Positions 1-6,001 of a stretch of 12,397 nucleotides of DNA are shown here, in pieces. How positions within the stretch are numbered: position 1 is the first letter of the stretch; each line of letters opens with the position of its first letter. A program made the translations under genes and the position numbers. The stretch is from Xanthocytophaga sp031424975. GTDB taxonomy: Bacteria > Bacteroidota > Bacteroidia > Cytophagales > 172606-1. The notes beneath the pieces were generated by a model. It saw only the letters and a list, made by a program, of their open reading frames with translations. It was not told where the DNA came from and searched no databases. Where the stretch lies: contig JANPIL010000160.1 in the NCBI GenBank assembly GCA_031424975.1, positions 1-12,397 of the forward strand. Reading direction: 5' to 3'.

Positions 1-855
1 CAGCAGCACAAAACCGGCATTGTTGTATTCGTAGCTAATGTCCTGCTGGTTTTTGGTGATGACGCAAAACACGTAATCACCGGAAGGCGCATTGACCAGC
101 ACCACCTCCGACCGCGACCGGTCCACGGCTCCCTGCTTGGACGCAACCTGCACGTGCGGCGGAATCTCGGAAAGTGCCTCGCCATCCCAGTAAATATGGG
201 TCAGGTTGCGGTACATCCGGTCGCTGGCCGCCGTACTGACGGCCTTGCCCTCGCGGATGCGCACCAGCAGGTTTGCCATTTCGCGGGGCGTGGTTTGCCC
301 CCAGCCGTACATTTTTCGGCTGGCTTCGCGGCCGGGCGTGCGTGAATTGACGCGGGTATGCCGGAAACCGTTGGTTTCCAGCCAACTGTTTATCGCCGTA
401 CCGCCAGCCAAGCTCTGGCACCAAAGGCTGGCCGTATTGTCGCTGGTGGTGATCATGAGCATCATCATTTTGCTGAGCGAAACTTGCACACTATCGCGAA
501 AAAGCCCCACCAAATCCGATTCGCCGGTGTACAGCAGCGAGTCGCGGTAAGTGATTTGCTTGTGGTAATCCAGCTCGCCGCGTTCCATCTTGTGCAGCAG
601 CCCGATCAGAATCGGCACCTTGACCATGCTGGCCGTCGGAAAAACGGTGTCGGCGCTGAGTGCGGCGGTCTGTCCGGTTTTCAGGTGGCGCACATAAATG
701 CCGACATCACCCTTGAAATTCCGGGTCAGCTCCTGCAATTTCCGCTGCAAGGCGGCATCGGTTTTCTCCTTGACAGCTTGCGCCCGAACTGTTTGAAATT
801 GCGTGAAAATGGCGGCTAAGAAAAGCAGGTACAGGAAGGTAGGTTTTGGCTTCAT
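1..855 (-). CDS. class A beta-lactamase-like serine hydrolase (C-terminus cut by window edge)
   Basis: The reading frame is open from the ATG at 853-855 to the left edge, giving 285 visible codons, so the C-terminal end is missing. Residues 1 to about 25 (MKPKPTFLYLLFLAAIF and on to VRAQA) form a signal peptide, which puts the protein in the periplasm. The active-site motifs of the penicillin-recognising serine hydrolase fold are present in order: S76-M-V-K79 (SxxK), S138-D139-N140 (SDN), and S239-K240-Q-G242 in place of KTG. The SxxK-SDN spacing of 62 residues fits class A enzymes, where it is 60. A canonical ExxLN omega-loop motif is not evident; E177 lies near the expected position. Membership of the class A-like family (COG2367) is therefore well supported, but real beta-lactam hydrolysis is not proven and a peptidoglycan-related hydrolase is possible. 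The gene is downstream of glyS in the same direction but separated from it by a terminator. Its start codon lies inside a copy of the 33-base repeat. Confidence 0.88.
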   Translation of the reverse strand, partial: MKPKPTFLYLLFLAAIFTQFQTVRAQAVKEKTDAALQRKLQELTRNFKGDVGIYVRHLKTGQTAALSADTVFPTASMVKVPILIGLLHKMERGELDYHKQITYRDSLLYTGESDLVGLFRDSVQVSLSKMMMLMITTSDNTASLWCQSLAGGTAINSWLETNGFRHTRVNSRTPGREASRKMYGWGQTTPREMANLLVRIREGKAVSTAASDRMYRNLTHIYWDGEALSEIPPHVQVASKQGAVDRSRSEVVLVNAPSGDYVFCVITKNQQDISYEYNNAGFVLL

Positions 856-870
856 GAAAGATACTGTTTT
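838..870 (-). repeat. 33-base dispersed repeat, copy R1 (spans a start codon)
   Basis: On the minus strand the copy reads AAAACAGTATC at its left end, with one change from the family consensus AAAATAGTATC, and AAGCCAAAACC in its right block. The ATG of the beta-lactamase-like gene (853-855) falls in the spacer, so the right half of the repeat encodes the first residues, MKPKPT. Confidence 0.75.
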
Positions 871-891
871 GAAATGAGCCTAAAAATAAAG

Positions 892-932
892 AAAGGCGCG
901 TGGAAAACAATAGTTGCCTTCCACGCGCCTTT
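892..932 (-). terminator. intrinsic terminator after glyS
   Basis: A perfect 14-bp inverted repeat (892-905 with 919-932; arm AAAGGCGCGTGGAA) encloses a 13-base loop. Read on the minus strand, the hairpin is followed by a T-rich run (TTTCTTTATTTTTA). It begins 22 bases after the glyS stop, so it should separate glyS from the hydrolase gene downstream. Confidence 0.85.
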
Positions 933-953
933 GTCCGGTACTCCCAAAACCGC

Positions 954-2459
954 TCAGCCCAACCGTTCAAATACCTGCGCCATTGAAACTTCGCGCCCGA
1001 TTTTATCGCGCAACTCATTGATATTCACCCTTTCCTGCGCCGTAGTGTCGCGGTGGCGGATGGTTACCGTTTCGTCTTCCAAAGTTTGGTAGTCCACGGC
1101 GATGCAAAACGGCGTGCCTATCAAATCCTGGCGCGTGTAGCGTTTGCCAATGGCATCGCGTTCCTCGTAAATCACGTTGAAATCCTGTTTCAGGCCGTCG
1201 AAAATGGCTTTGGCTTTTTCGGGCAGGCCGTCCTTTTTCACCAATGGAAATATTGCCGCTTTCACGGGGGCAATGGCCGGGTGCAGTTTCAGCAAAACGC
1301 GCTGCTTGGGTTTGCCATCGGCATCCGTGCCTTCCTCTTCGGTGTAGGCGTTGCACAGAACGGCCAGAAAAAGCCGGTCGGCCCCGACGGAAGTTTCGAC
1401 CACGTACGGGATGTAATTGCCGAAGGGCTTGCCATTCTCGTCCAGGTCATTGTCGAAATACTGTTGCTTTTTGCGCGAAAACTCCTGGTGGCTGCGCAAG
1501 TCGAAATCGGTGCGCGAGTGGATTCCCTCCATTTCCTTGAAGCCGAACGGAAATTGAAACTCAATGTCCACGGCAGCATCGGCGTAGTGCGCCAGTTTCT
1601 CGTGCGTGTGGAATTTCAGTTTGTCAGCGGGCAAACCCACCGCCTCATGCCAGCGGCGGCGCGTGTTTTTCCAGTGTTCATACCAACCGGCTTGCGTGCC
1701 GGGGCGGATGAAAAACTGCATTTCCATCTGTTCAAATTCCCGCATCCTGAAAATAAACTGCCGCGCCACAATCTCGTTGCGGAATGCCTTACCGATTTGG
1801 GCAATGCCAAACGGGATTTTCATGCGGCCCGTTTTCTGCACGTTCAGGAAATTGACGAAAATGCCCTGCGCCGTTTCGGGCCGCAGGTAAATGGTGTCGG
1901 CATCTTCGGCCACTGCTCCCATCTGCGTGGAAAACATCAGGTTAAACTGCCGCACTTCCGTCCAGTTGGCCGTGCCCGATACGGGGCAAACTATTTTCTC
2001 CTCCAGCATCAGGTTTCTTACGCCCTCCAAATCGCCGGCTTCCAGCAGCCGGGCCAGCCGGTTGCGCAAGTCCTGTCCGCGCGGCTCATCGCCGTCGTTC
2101 TCGTATCCGGCGGCTTTGTCTTCGATCAGTACATCGGCGCGGTAGCGTTTTTTGCTGTCGCGGTTGTCCACCATCGGGTCGCTGAAACTGTCCACATGGC
2201 CGGAGGCTTTCCACGTGGTCGGGTGCATGAAAATGGCCGCGTCAATGCCCACAATGTTGTCGTTGAGCTGCGTCATGGATTTCCACCACAGTGTTTTCAG
2301 GTTGTTTTTCAGTTCCACGCCGTACGGACCGTAGTCGTACACGGCAGCCAGGCCATCGTATATTTCGCTGGAAGGAAACACGAAACCGTATTCCTTGGCG
2401 TGGGAGATTATTTTTTGCAGCGTGTTTTCGGGGGCGGCAGGCGCGGGCATTTGACTCAT
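954..2459 (-). CDS. glyS: glycyl-tRNA synthetase (alpha2 dimeric class II type)
   Basis: This is a class II aminoacyl-tRNA synthetase that charges tRNA-Gly with glycine in the cytoplasm. The product has 501 residues, normal for the homodimeric (archaeal/eukaryotic-like) GlyRS found in Bacteroidota. Visible landmarks are the N-terminal segment KEYGFVFPSSEIYDG (22-36), YDYGPYGVELKNNLK (41-55), the RPETAQGIF signature (193-201), motif 2 GKAFRNEI (223-230), motif 3 ETSVGADRLFLAVL (355-368), and a C-terminal anticodon-binding domain from about 395. I chose the ATG at 2457-2459 (MSQMPAPAAP). The frame stays open for 44 more codons upstream, but those run through a promoter-like site and a repeat and look non-coding. 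The gene is divergent from rplS and followed by a strong terminator. A 493-codon open frame on the opposite strand is a shadow. Confidence 0.97.
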   Translation of the reverse strand: MSQMPAPAAPENTLQKIISHAKEYGFVFPSSEIYDGLAAVYDYGPYGVELKNNLKTLWWKSMTQLNDNIVGIDAAIFMHPTTWKASGHVDSFSDPMVDNRDSKKRYRADVLIEDKAAGYENDGDEPRGQDLRNRLARLLEAGDLEGVRNLMLEEKIVCPVSGTANWTEVRQFNLMFSTQMGAVAEDADTIYLRPETAQGIFVNFLNVQKTGRMKIPFGIAQIGKAFRNEIVARQFIFRMREFEQMEMQFFIRPGTQAGWYEHWKNTRRRWHEAVGLPADKLKFHTHEKLAHYADAAVDIEFQFPFGFKEMEGIHSRTDFDLRSHQEFSRKKQQYFDNDLDENGKPFGNYIPYVVETSVGADRLFLAVLCNAYTEEEGTDADGKPKQRVLLKLHPAIAPVKAAIFPLVKKDGLPEKAKAIFDGLKQDFNVIYEERDAIGKRYTRQDLIGTPFCIAVDYQTLEDETVTIRHRDTTAQERVNINELRDKIGREVSMAQVFERLG

Positions 2460-2491
2460 GGCACAATGCGGATTGACAGATGGGAAAAGTG

Positions 2492-2499
2492 CAAAATTA
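2492..2499 (-). promoter_or_regulatory. probable glyS promoter, -7 element
   Basis: On the minus strand, TAATTTTG matches the Bacteroidota -7 consensus TAnnTTTG exactly, 32 bases before the chosen glyS start. The -33 position 19 bases upstream does not carry TTTG, so the match is partial. Confidence 0.45.
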
Positions 2500-2527
2500 T
2501 AGACTTTGGCGCAACTTGCCACCAGAA

Positions 2528-2560
2528 AAAATAGTATGTTTTGGAAAGCCCAAACCCGGC
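2528..2560 (+). repeat. 33-base dispersed repeat, copy R2
   Basis: Left block AAAATAGTATG and right block AAAGCCCAAACCCG match the family consensus closely. The copy sits in the divergent glyS-rplS intergenic region, upstream of the rplS promoter and of the glyS -7 element, in the same sense as rplS. Confidence 0.85.
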
Positions 2561-2584
2561 ACGCACAATTATTTTTCCACGACT

Positions 2585-2615
2585 TTTGCAAATGCCCGTA
2601 ATATCCCTACATTTG
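2585..2615 (+). promoter_or_regulatory. rplS promoter (TTTG-N19-TAnnTTTG)
   Basis: TTTG at 2585-2588 and TACATTTG at 2608-2615 match the Bacteroidota primary-sigma consensus exactly, with the expected 19-base spacer. Transcription would start near 2620, leaving a leader of about 50 bases before the rplS ATG. Confidence 0.82.
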
Positions 2616-2671
2616 CAGTCCTTTTTCCAAACAGGTTTTTTCCACCAATCATATATTTTCATTACCCGGTC

Positions 2672-3052
2672 ATGAGTGAGATCATCAAGTTTATCGAAGC
2701 CGAATACAAGGAACGCAAGGCCAATTTTCCGGATTTCAACGCGGGAGACACGATTAATGTGCACGTGAAAATACGGGAGGGTACAAAGGAACGCATCCAG
2801 CAGTTTCAAGGCACGGTAATCCAGCGGCGCAACCCCAGCAGCACCGGCGAGACTTTCACTGTCCGCAAGATTTCCAACGGCATCGGCGTGGAACGCATTT
2901 TCCCGCTGTTGTCGCCCAGCATCGACAAAATAGAATTGGTACGCGGAGGCAGTGTGCGCCGTGCAAGGTTGTTTTACCTGCGTGGCAAACAAGGACGCGC
3001 CGCAAAGGTAAAAGAGAGGAAAATCGTCCAGCCGCAGGTAAAAGCATCCTGA
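2672..3052 (+). CDS. rplS: 50S ribosomal protein L19
   Basis: The product is the large-subunit ribosomal protein bL19, which lies at the 30S-50S interface. It has 126 residues. The frame stays open 64 codons further upstream, but that part runs through the promoter and repeat, and the ATG at 2672 gives the conventional N-terminus MSEIIKFIEAEYKERKANFP. Family features are the FxxGDTINVHVKIREG segment (22-38), RIQQFQGTVIQRR (41-53), FTVRKISNGIGVERIFP (61-77) and the basic end VRRARLFYLRGKQGRAAK (95-112). The extra C-terminal residues to KAS are basic and ordinary. It is a single-gene unit with its own consensus promoter and a terminator about 100 bases downstream. Confidence 0.97.
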   Translation: MSEIIKFIEAEYKERKANFPDFNAGDTINVHVKIREGTKERIQQFQGTVIQRRNPSSTGETFTVRKISNGIGVERIFPLLSPSIDKIELVRGGSVRRARLFYLRGKQGRAAKVKERKIVQPQVKAS

Positions 3053-3156
3053 TTGCGGGCCGGAGAACAGCCGCACCGCTTGCTTTAATCCGGTAAATTC
3101 GGATATTTGGAAAATCCCGATTCAGACTTTAACATAGTTTTCATAGTTGTAGTAGC

Positions 3157-3184
3157 AAAAAGCCGTCTGATGGACGGTTTTTTT
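3157..3184 (+). terminator. intrinsic terminator downstream of rplS
   Basis: The stem pairs CCGTC (3163-3167) with GACGG (3173-3177) around a 5-base loop. It is extended by a flanking A run before and T run after (3178-3184, seven T), with one G-T pair. It follows the rplS stop by about 105 bases. Confidence 0.75.
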
Positions 3185-3205
3185 GTTTTCCGGGCGGCTG
3201 GAAAG

Positions 3206-3262
3206 CCTCACCCCAGCCCTCTCCGAAGCTGAAAGCCACGACTTGGCGTGGAAGAGGGAGCT
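3206..3262. repeat. composite repeat: CCCTCT/AGAGGG hairpin element carrying a nested hairpin
   Basis: The segment starts with CCTCACCCCAGCCCTCTCC (3206-3224) and ends with AGAGGGAGC (3253-3261). These would form a compact CCCTCT/AGAGGG hairpin if 3229-3254 were absent. The inner part is a second hairpin (CCACG 3236-3240 with CGTGG 3247-3251) next to GCTGAAAG, flanked by direct repeats of GAAG (3225-3228 and 3251-3254). On the minus strand the inner unit resembles the 24-base insert at 4194-4217. From memory the outer CCTCACCCC-type unit resembles a widespread bacterial intergenic repeat; I have not checked this. Confidence 0.6.
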
Positions 3263-3264
3263 AA

Positions 3265-3297
3265 AAAATAGTATCTTCCAAAAATCCCAAACCCGCC
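3265..3297 (+). repeat. 33-base dispersed repeat, copy R3
   Basis: Left block AAAATAGTATC is a perfect match. The right block AATCCCAAACCCGCC differs by one base from consensus. It lies 58 bases before the dapF start, in the same sense, sandwiched between two unrelated hairpin repeats. Confidence 0.88.
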
Positions 3298-3306
3298 TGT
3301 TTCAAT

Positions 3307-3336
3307 TCCCCTCCTTCGGAGGGGATTTAGGGGAGG
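3307..3336. repeat. G/C-block hairpin repeat upstream of dapF
   Basis: TCCCCTCC (3307-3314) and GGAGGGGA (3318-3325) form a perfect 8-bp stem with a TTC loop. A third arm, TTTAGGGGAGG (3326-3336), can compete for the left arm. From memory, elements of this shape are common between genes in Bacteroidota. It ends only 19 bases before the dapF ATG, so it may affect dapF translation or replace a normal leader. I see no clear consensus promoter for dapF nearby. Confidence 0.6.
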
Positions 3337-3355
3337 CCGCTATTCACATTGCATT

Positions 3356-4138
3356 ATGACACTCCATTTCCAAAAATACCAAGGCACGGGCAACGATTTT
3401 GTGGTTGTTGACGACCGGAACGAAACCTTCCCGGTGAGCCAGACCCTGATAGCTCGCCTGTGCGACCGCCGCTTCGGCATCGGTGCCGACGGACTGATGC
3501 TTCTCCAAAACCACCCCGACTGCGATTTCCGCATGGTTTATTTCAATGCCGACGGTAATCCGGGCAGTATGTGCGGCAACGGCGGGCGTTGCATGGTCGG
3601 TTTTGCGCATTCACTGGGTGTTTTTCAGGGCGAAGCCGTTTTTGAAGCGGCCGATGGCAGGCACGCAGCGCACATCAAAGACGGGCTTGTACATCTGAAA
3701 ATGAACGATGTGCGGCACGTGCAGCGTGAGGCGGATCATGATTTCCTGGATACCGGCTCGCCGCATTACGTTACCTTCGCGGAAAATGTGGAGGCCATGA
3801 CGCACCAGGAAATTGTGCAACGCGGCAGTGCCATCCGTTACAGCGATGCCTTTACACCCGGTGGCACGAATGTGAATTTTGCGGAAATACTGCCCGACCG
3901 CAGTTTGTTTGTGCGCACCTACGAACGCGGCGTGGAAGACGAGACTTTTTCGTGCGGCACCGGCGTAACGGCCTGCGCCTTGGCCGCCAACTACCGCAAT
4001 CCGTGCGGCACGGTTGCCGTGCGTACCAAAGGTGGCGTTTTACGGGTGTCGTTCAGGCAGGTGGGCGAACACACATTTACGGACATCTATCTGATTGGGC
4101 CGGCAGAGAAAGTGTTTGAAGGAACGGTGGAAATTTGA
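3356..4138 (+). CDS. dapF: diaminopimelate epimerase
   Basis: The enzyme interconverts LL- and meso-diaminopimelate without a cofactor. This is a late step of the lysine and peptidoglycan precursor pathway, in the cytoplasm. The product has 260 residues, within the family range. The N-terminal signature KYQGTGNDFVVVDDR (7-21) is present. Both catalytic cysteines are in their motifs: C73 in GSMCGNGGRCM (70-80) and C200 in ETFSCGTGVTACA (196-208). Substrate-binding segments TPGGTNVNF (167-175) and RTYERGVEDET (187-197) are also seen. I chose the ATG at 3356 because it gives the usual start MTLHFQKYQGTGND. The gene has no same-strand partner and is convergent with the desaturase gene across a bidirectional terminator. 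Confidence 0.97.
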   Translation: MTLHFQKYQGTGNDFVVVDDRNETFPVSQTLIARLCDRRFGIGADGLMLLQNHPDCDFRMVYFNADGNPGSMCGNGGRCMVGFAHSLGVFQGEAVFEAADGRHAAHIKDGLVHLKMNDVRHVQREADHDFLDTGSPHYVTFAENVEAMTHQEIVQRGSAIRYSDAFTPGGTNVNFAEILPDRSLFVRTYERGVEDETFSCGTGVTACALAANYRNPCGTVAVRTKGGVLRVSFRQVGEHTFTDIYLIGPAEKVFEGTVEI

Positions 4139-4153
4139 CCGGACACCCAAAAA

Positions 4154-4181
4154 CAAAGCCGCCCCTGCTGGGGCGGCTTTG
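4154..4181. terminator. bidirectional terminator between dapF and the desaturase gene
   Basis: A perfect 12-bp inverted repeat CAAAGCCGCCCC / GGGGCGGCTTTG has a TGCT loop. It starts 15 bases after the dapF stop. The plus strand lacks a long T run because a 33-base repeat follows at once. On the minus strand the hairpin is followed by TTTTTGGGTG, so it can also serve the convergent desaturase gene. Confidence 0.8.
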
Positions 4182-4182
4182 C

Positions 4183-4239
4183 AAAATAGTATCCCCGCTA
4201 AAGACGGGGCTTTCAGCTTTCAAAAAGCCCAAACCCCCC
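4183..4239 (+). repeat. 33-base dispersed repeat, copy R4, split by a 24-base insert
   Basis: The left block AAAATAGTATC (4183-4193) and the remainder (4218-4239, with AAAAAGCCCAAACCCC) are both well conserved. They are separated by 24 extra bases that no other copy has. Removing 4194-4217 restores exactly the 33-base length. The copy abuts the dapF terminator. Confidence 0.82.
4194..4217. repeat. nested hairpin element inside repeat R4
   Basis: Together with the preceding C, the insert forms CCCCG (4193-4197), loop CTAAAGA, CGGGG (4205-4209), followed by CTTTCAGC. The same layout (5-bp GC stem, 6-7 base loop, then CTTTCAGC) occurs on the minus strand within 3229-3254. Confidence 0.55.
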
Positions 4240-4256
4240 TTCCGGACAACCGGGAC

Positions 4257-5009
4257 TCAGGCCTGCATTTTCACGGGCTTCAACTGTATCACTTTCATCC
4301 AACTCAACATCTTGATGATGACGTAGGTAGGATCAAATTCAAACCACTTGGCGGCGAAATTCAGGCGGTTGGGCAGTTTGTGGTGGTTGTTTTGGAACAG
4401 TTCGCCCATCATCAGCACATCCAAGACCAGTGAGTTTTTGGATTTGTCGTGGTTGTCGAAATTGGCGTAGCCGTATTTGTGACCGCTCCAGTTCACAATG
4501 GCTCCGTGAACCGGCCCCATCAGGTAATGGACGGGCAGCAACAGGAAAAACGCCCAGTGCATATCGGCCCAGATGAAGGCGGCAATGTACACCAGCGTAT
4601 AGGCGATGCCCCAAGCCAAGCGCGACATCCAGGAATCGCCCAGGGTTTCCAGCCACTCCCAATACGGATAGTTGCGGTCGAATTGCGGCTCCGGCGCACG
4701 GCGGTGCGACAAGTAATCGTTGTATATGTTCTTGGTATCGAGCATCATCGTGAACACATTCTCGTAATTGTGCGGCGAATGCGGATCGTTTTCCGTGTCG
4801 CTGTACGCATGGTGCATCCGGTGCAGGATGGCGTAGGCACGCGGGCTTAAAAACGAAGACCCTTGCGAAAGGTACGTGAGCCAGTAAAAAAACCGCTCCC
4901 ATAAAGGACTCATGGTGAACATTTTGTGCGCCGCATAGCGATGCAGGAAAAACGTCTGGCAGAACAGTGAAAGATACCAGTGACCGAAGAAGAAGGCGAG
5001 AATAATCAC
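4257..5009 (-). CDS. membrane fatty-acid (acyl-CoA type) desaturase
   Basis: This is a predicted integral-membrane di-iron enzyme that puts a double bond into acyl chains to adjust membrane fluidity. The product has 250 residues. The three histidine boxes of the family are present: H23-R-Y-A-A-H28, H63-R-M-H66-H67, and N208-H209-H210 in ELFQNNHHKLP, with H177 in NWSGHKYGY. Hydrophobic segments lie at about 1-22, 132-147 and 151-167. The start is a GTG at 5007-5009; no ATG precedes it in frame, and it gives the N-terminus usual for this family, just before the first membrane helix. The C-terminal stop is 17 bases from repeat R4, in convergent orientation to dapF. Delta position and acyl carrier (acyl-CoA, lipid or ACP) cannot be told from sequence. 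Confidence 0.93.
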   Translation of the reverse strand: MIILAFFFGHWYLSLFCQTFFLHRYAAHKMFTMSPLWERFFYWLTYLSQGSSFLSPRAYAILHRMHHAYSDTENDPHSPHNYENVFTMMLDTKNIYNDYLSHRRAPEPQFDRNYPYWEWLETLGDSWMSRLAWGIAYTLVYIAAFIWADMHWAFFLLLPVHYLMGPVHGAIVNWSGHKYGYANFDNHDKSKNSLVLDVLMMGELFQNNHHKLPNRLNFAAKWFEFDPTYVIIKMLSWMKVIQLKPVKMQA

Positions 5010-5097
5010 TTGTGAAAAGAAGATTTGAAGTGGAAATTTCCGGGAATACGTTAAAACTGAAGAATGGTTAGTCAGGTACCCGCAAAGCCTTGTGGCA

Positions 5098-5117
5098 GTT
5101 TAAGCACAAGCTTAACC
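5098..5117. promoter_or_regulatory. inverted repeat upstream of the desaturase gene, possible operator
   Basis: GTTTAAGC (5098-5105) and GCTTAACC (5110-5117) pair over 8 bp, including one G-T, around ACAA. The site is about 90 bases upstream of the desaturase start and about 70 bases past the DUF2490 stop. An outer pair TCAGGT (5072-5077) / ACCTGA (5115-5120) partly overlaps it. It could be a regulator site or a weak terminator of the gene upstream. In this 179-base gap I found no consensus promoter and no copy of the 33-base repeat. Confidence 0.3.
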
Positions 5118-5188
5118 TGATTGTCAAGGTTTTGGTTTATATTTTTTTTGTTTTTGGGCGGCAAATTCCCCAATATTCCGGTATTTTC

Positions 5189-5908
5189 CTACAAACGCAA
5201 CGTCACGTAGAGCAGCAGGTTGGAGCGTAAAAGCGTATTCGGATTTTGTTTTTGGTGGATAAACTGGTATCCCGCCTGATAATCGAACACGTGGCCGGTG
5301 CGGTAAACCAAGCCCAGAAAAGTGCGGTTCTGGTCGTAGACAGACTGAGAAATATTGTAGAACACCTCGTTAAAAGCAAACAGGTTCAACTGCCGCTTCG
5401 CCTTCCCTTGGTGCAGCGGATACTGCACCCGCAACTCGACCCTGGCCCGCGATTGCCGGCTGCCATTGTTGAAAGCCCGCCACTCGTAGAGCAAACGCGG
5501 ACGCAATTCCAGTTTGTTGGCTCTCAGCAGTTTGGATATCCCGCCCGTAAGGCGCACTTCCTGCCTTTTCACGGCGGCCACTTCCTGCTGTTGCACATCC
5601 TTGAACTCGAGCCGGTACGCTTCAATGTAGGCAAACGGCGAAACCTGCCAAGTAAAATCCTTTGTTGTTGTGTAGTTTGCCGTTATGCGCATAATTTGGC
5701 CTTGCACAAAACGCAGCGGGTTGCTGCCGCCTTGCAAATGGTTGTTTTGCCGGCGGTAGTTGGCATCGGCCACAACCTCCCATTTTTTCGCAAACGCCTT
5801 GCGAACAATCAGGCGCGTCCATATCTCACGCCCGGAAATAGTCTGGGAAACCGTGGGAGTTGCCGCACAAAAAAAACAAAAGCAGGCAAGGAACAGGTAC
5901 GCTTTCAT
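5189..5908 (-). CDS. DUF2490 family protein, probable outer-membrane beta-barrel
   Basis: The product has 239 residues and begins with a clear signal peptide (MKAYLFLACFCFFCAATPTVSQ, 1-22), so it is exported. The rest alternates polar and hydrophobic residues in short strands (for example WEVVADANYRR, LELRPRLLYEWRAF, RTFLGLVYRTG, FDYQAGYQFIHQ) and ends in strand LLLYVTLRL. This pattern and the spacing of aromatic residues fit DUF2490, a Bacteroidota family of unknown function thought to form a small outer-membrane barrel. The ATG at 5906-5908 is directly before the signal peptide. It lies between the histidine kinase gene and the desaturase gene, all on the minus strand but spaced by 93 and 179 bases, so co-transcription is not obvious. 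No biochemical role can be given. Confidence 0.85.
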   Translation of the reverse strand: MKAYLFLACFCFFCAATPTVSQTISGREIWTRLIVRKAFAKKWEVVADANYRRQNNHLQGGSNPLRFVQGQIMRITANYTTTKDFTWQVSPFAYIEAYRLEFKDVQQQEVAAVKRQEVRLTGGISKLLRANKLELRPRLLYEWRAFNNGSRQSRARVELRVQYPLHQGKAKRQLNLFAFNEVFYNISQSVYDQNRTFLGLVYRTGHVFDYQAGYQFIHQKQNPNTLLRSNLLLYVTLRL

Positions 5909-5937
5909 GGCGTGTTTTACGACCGCTGATTAACAAC

Positions 5938-5970
5938 AGCAGGTTTGGGCTTCTGGAAAGATACTATTTT
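5938..5970 (-). repeat. 33-base dispersed repeat, copy R5
   Basis: On the minus strand the left block AAAATAGTATC is perfect and the right block AGAAGCCCAAACC is conserved. It lies in the 93-base gap between the kinase stop and the DUF2490 start, in the sense of both genes. The preceding bases CTTGCC are shared with copy R11. Confidence 0.88.
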
Positions 5971-6001
5971 GGCAAGCCGGATTAAGCTTGGACACTGACA
6001 A

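Noticed and set aside
1053..2534. A 493-codon open frame on the plus strand antisense to glyS
   Set aside because: It is a shadow of glyS: the minus-strand product is an unmistakable glycyl-tRNA synthetase, and the antisense translation shows no recognisable domain.
2460..2591. A 44-codon N-terminal extension of glyS
   Set aside because: The extra codons run through a -7 element and repeat R2. The ATG at 2459 gives normal length for the family.
3056..3130. A possible tRNA gene after rplS
   Set aside because: There is no acceptor stem, T-loop consensus or CCA end that folds into a cloverleaf.
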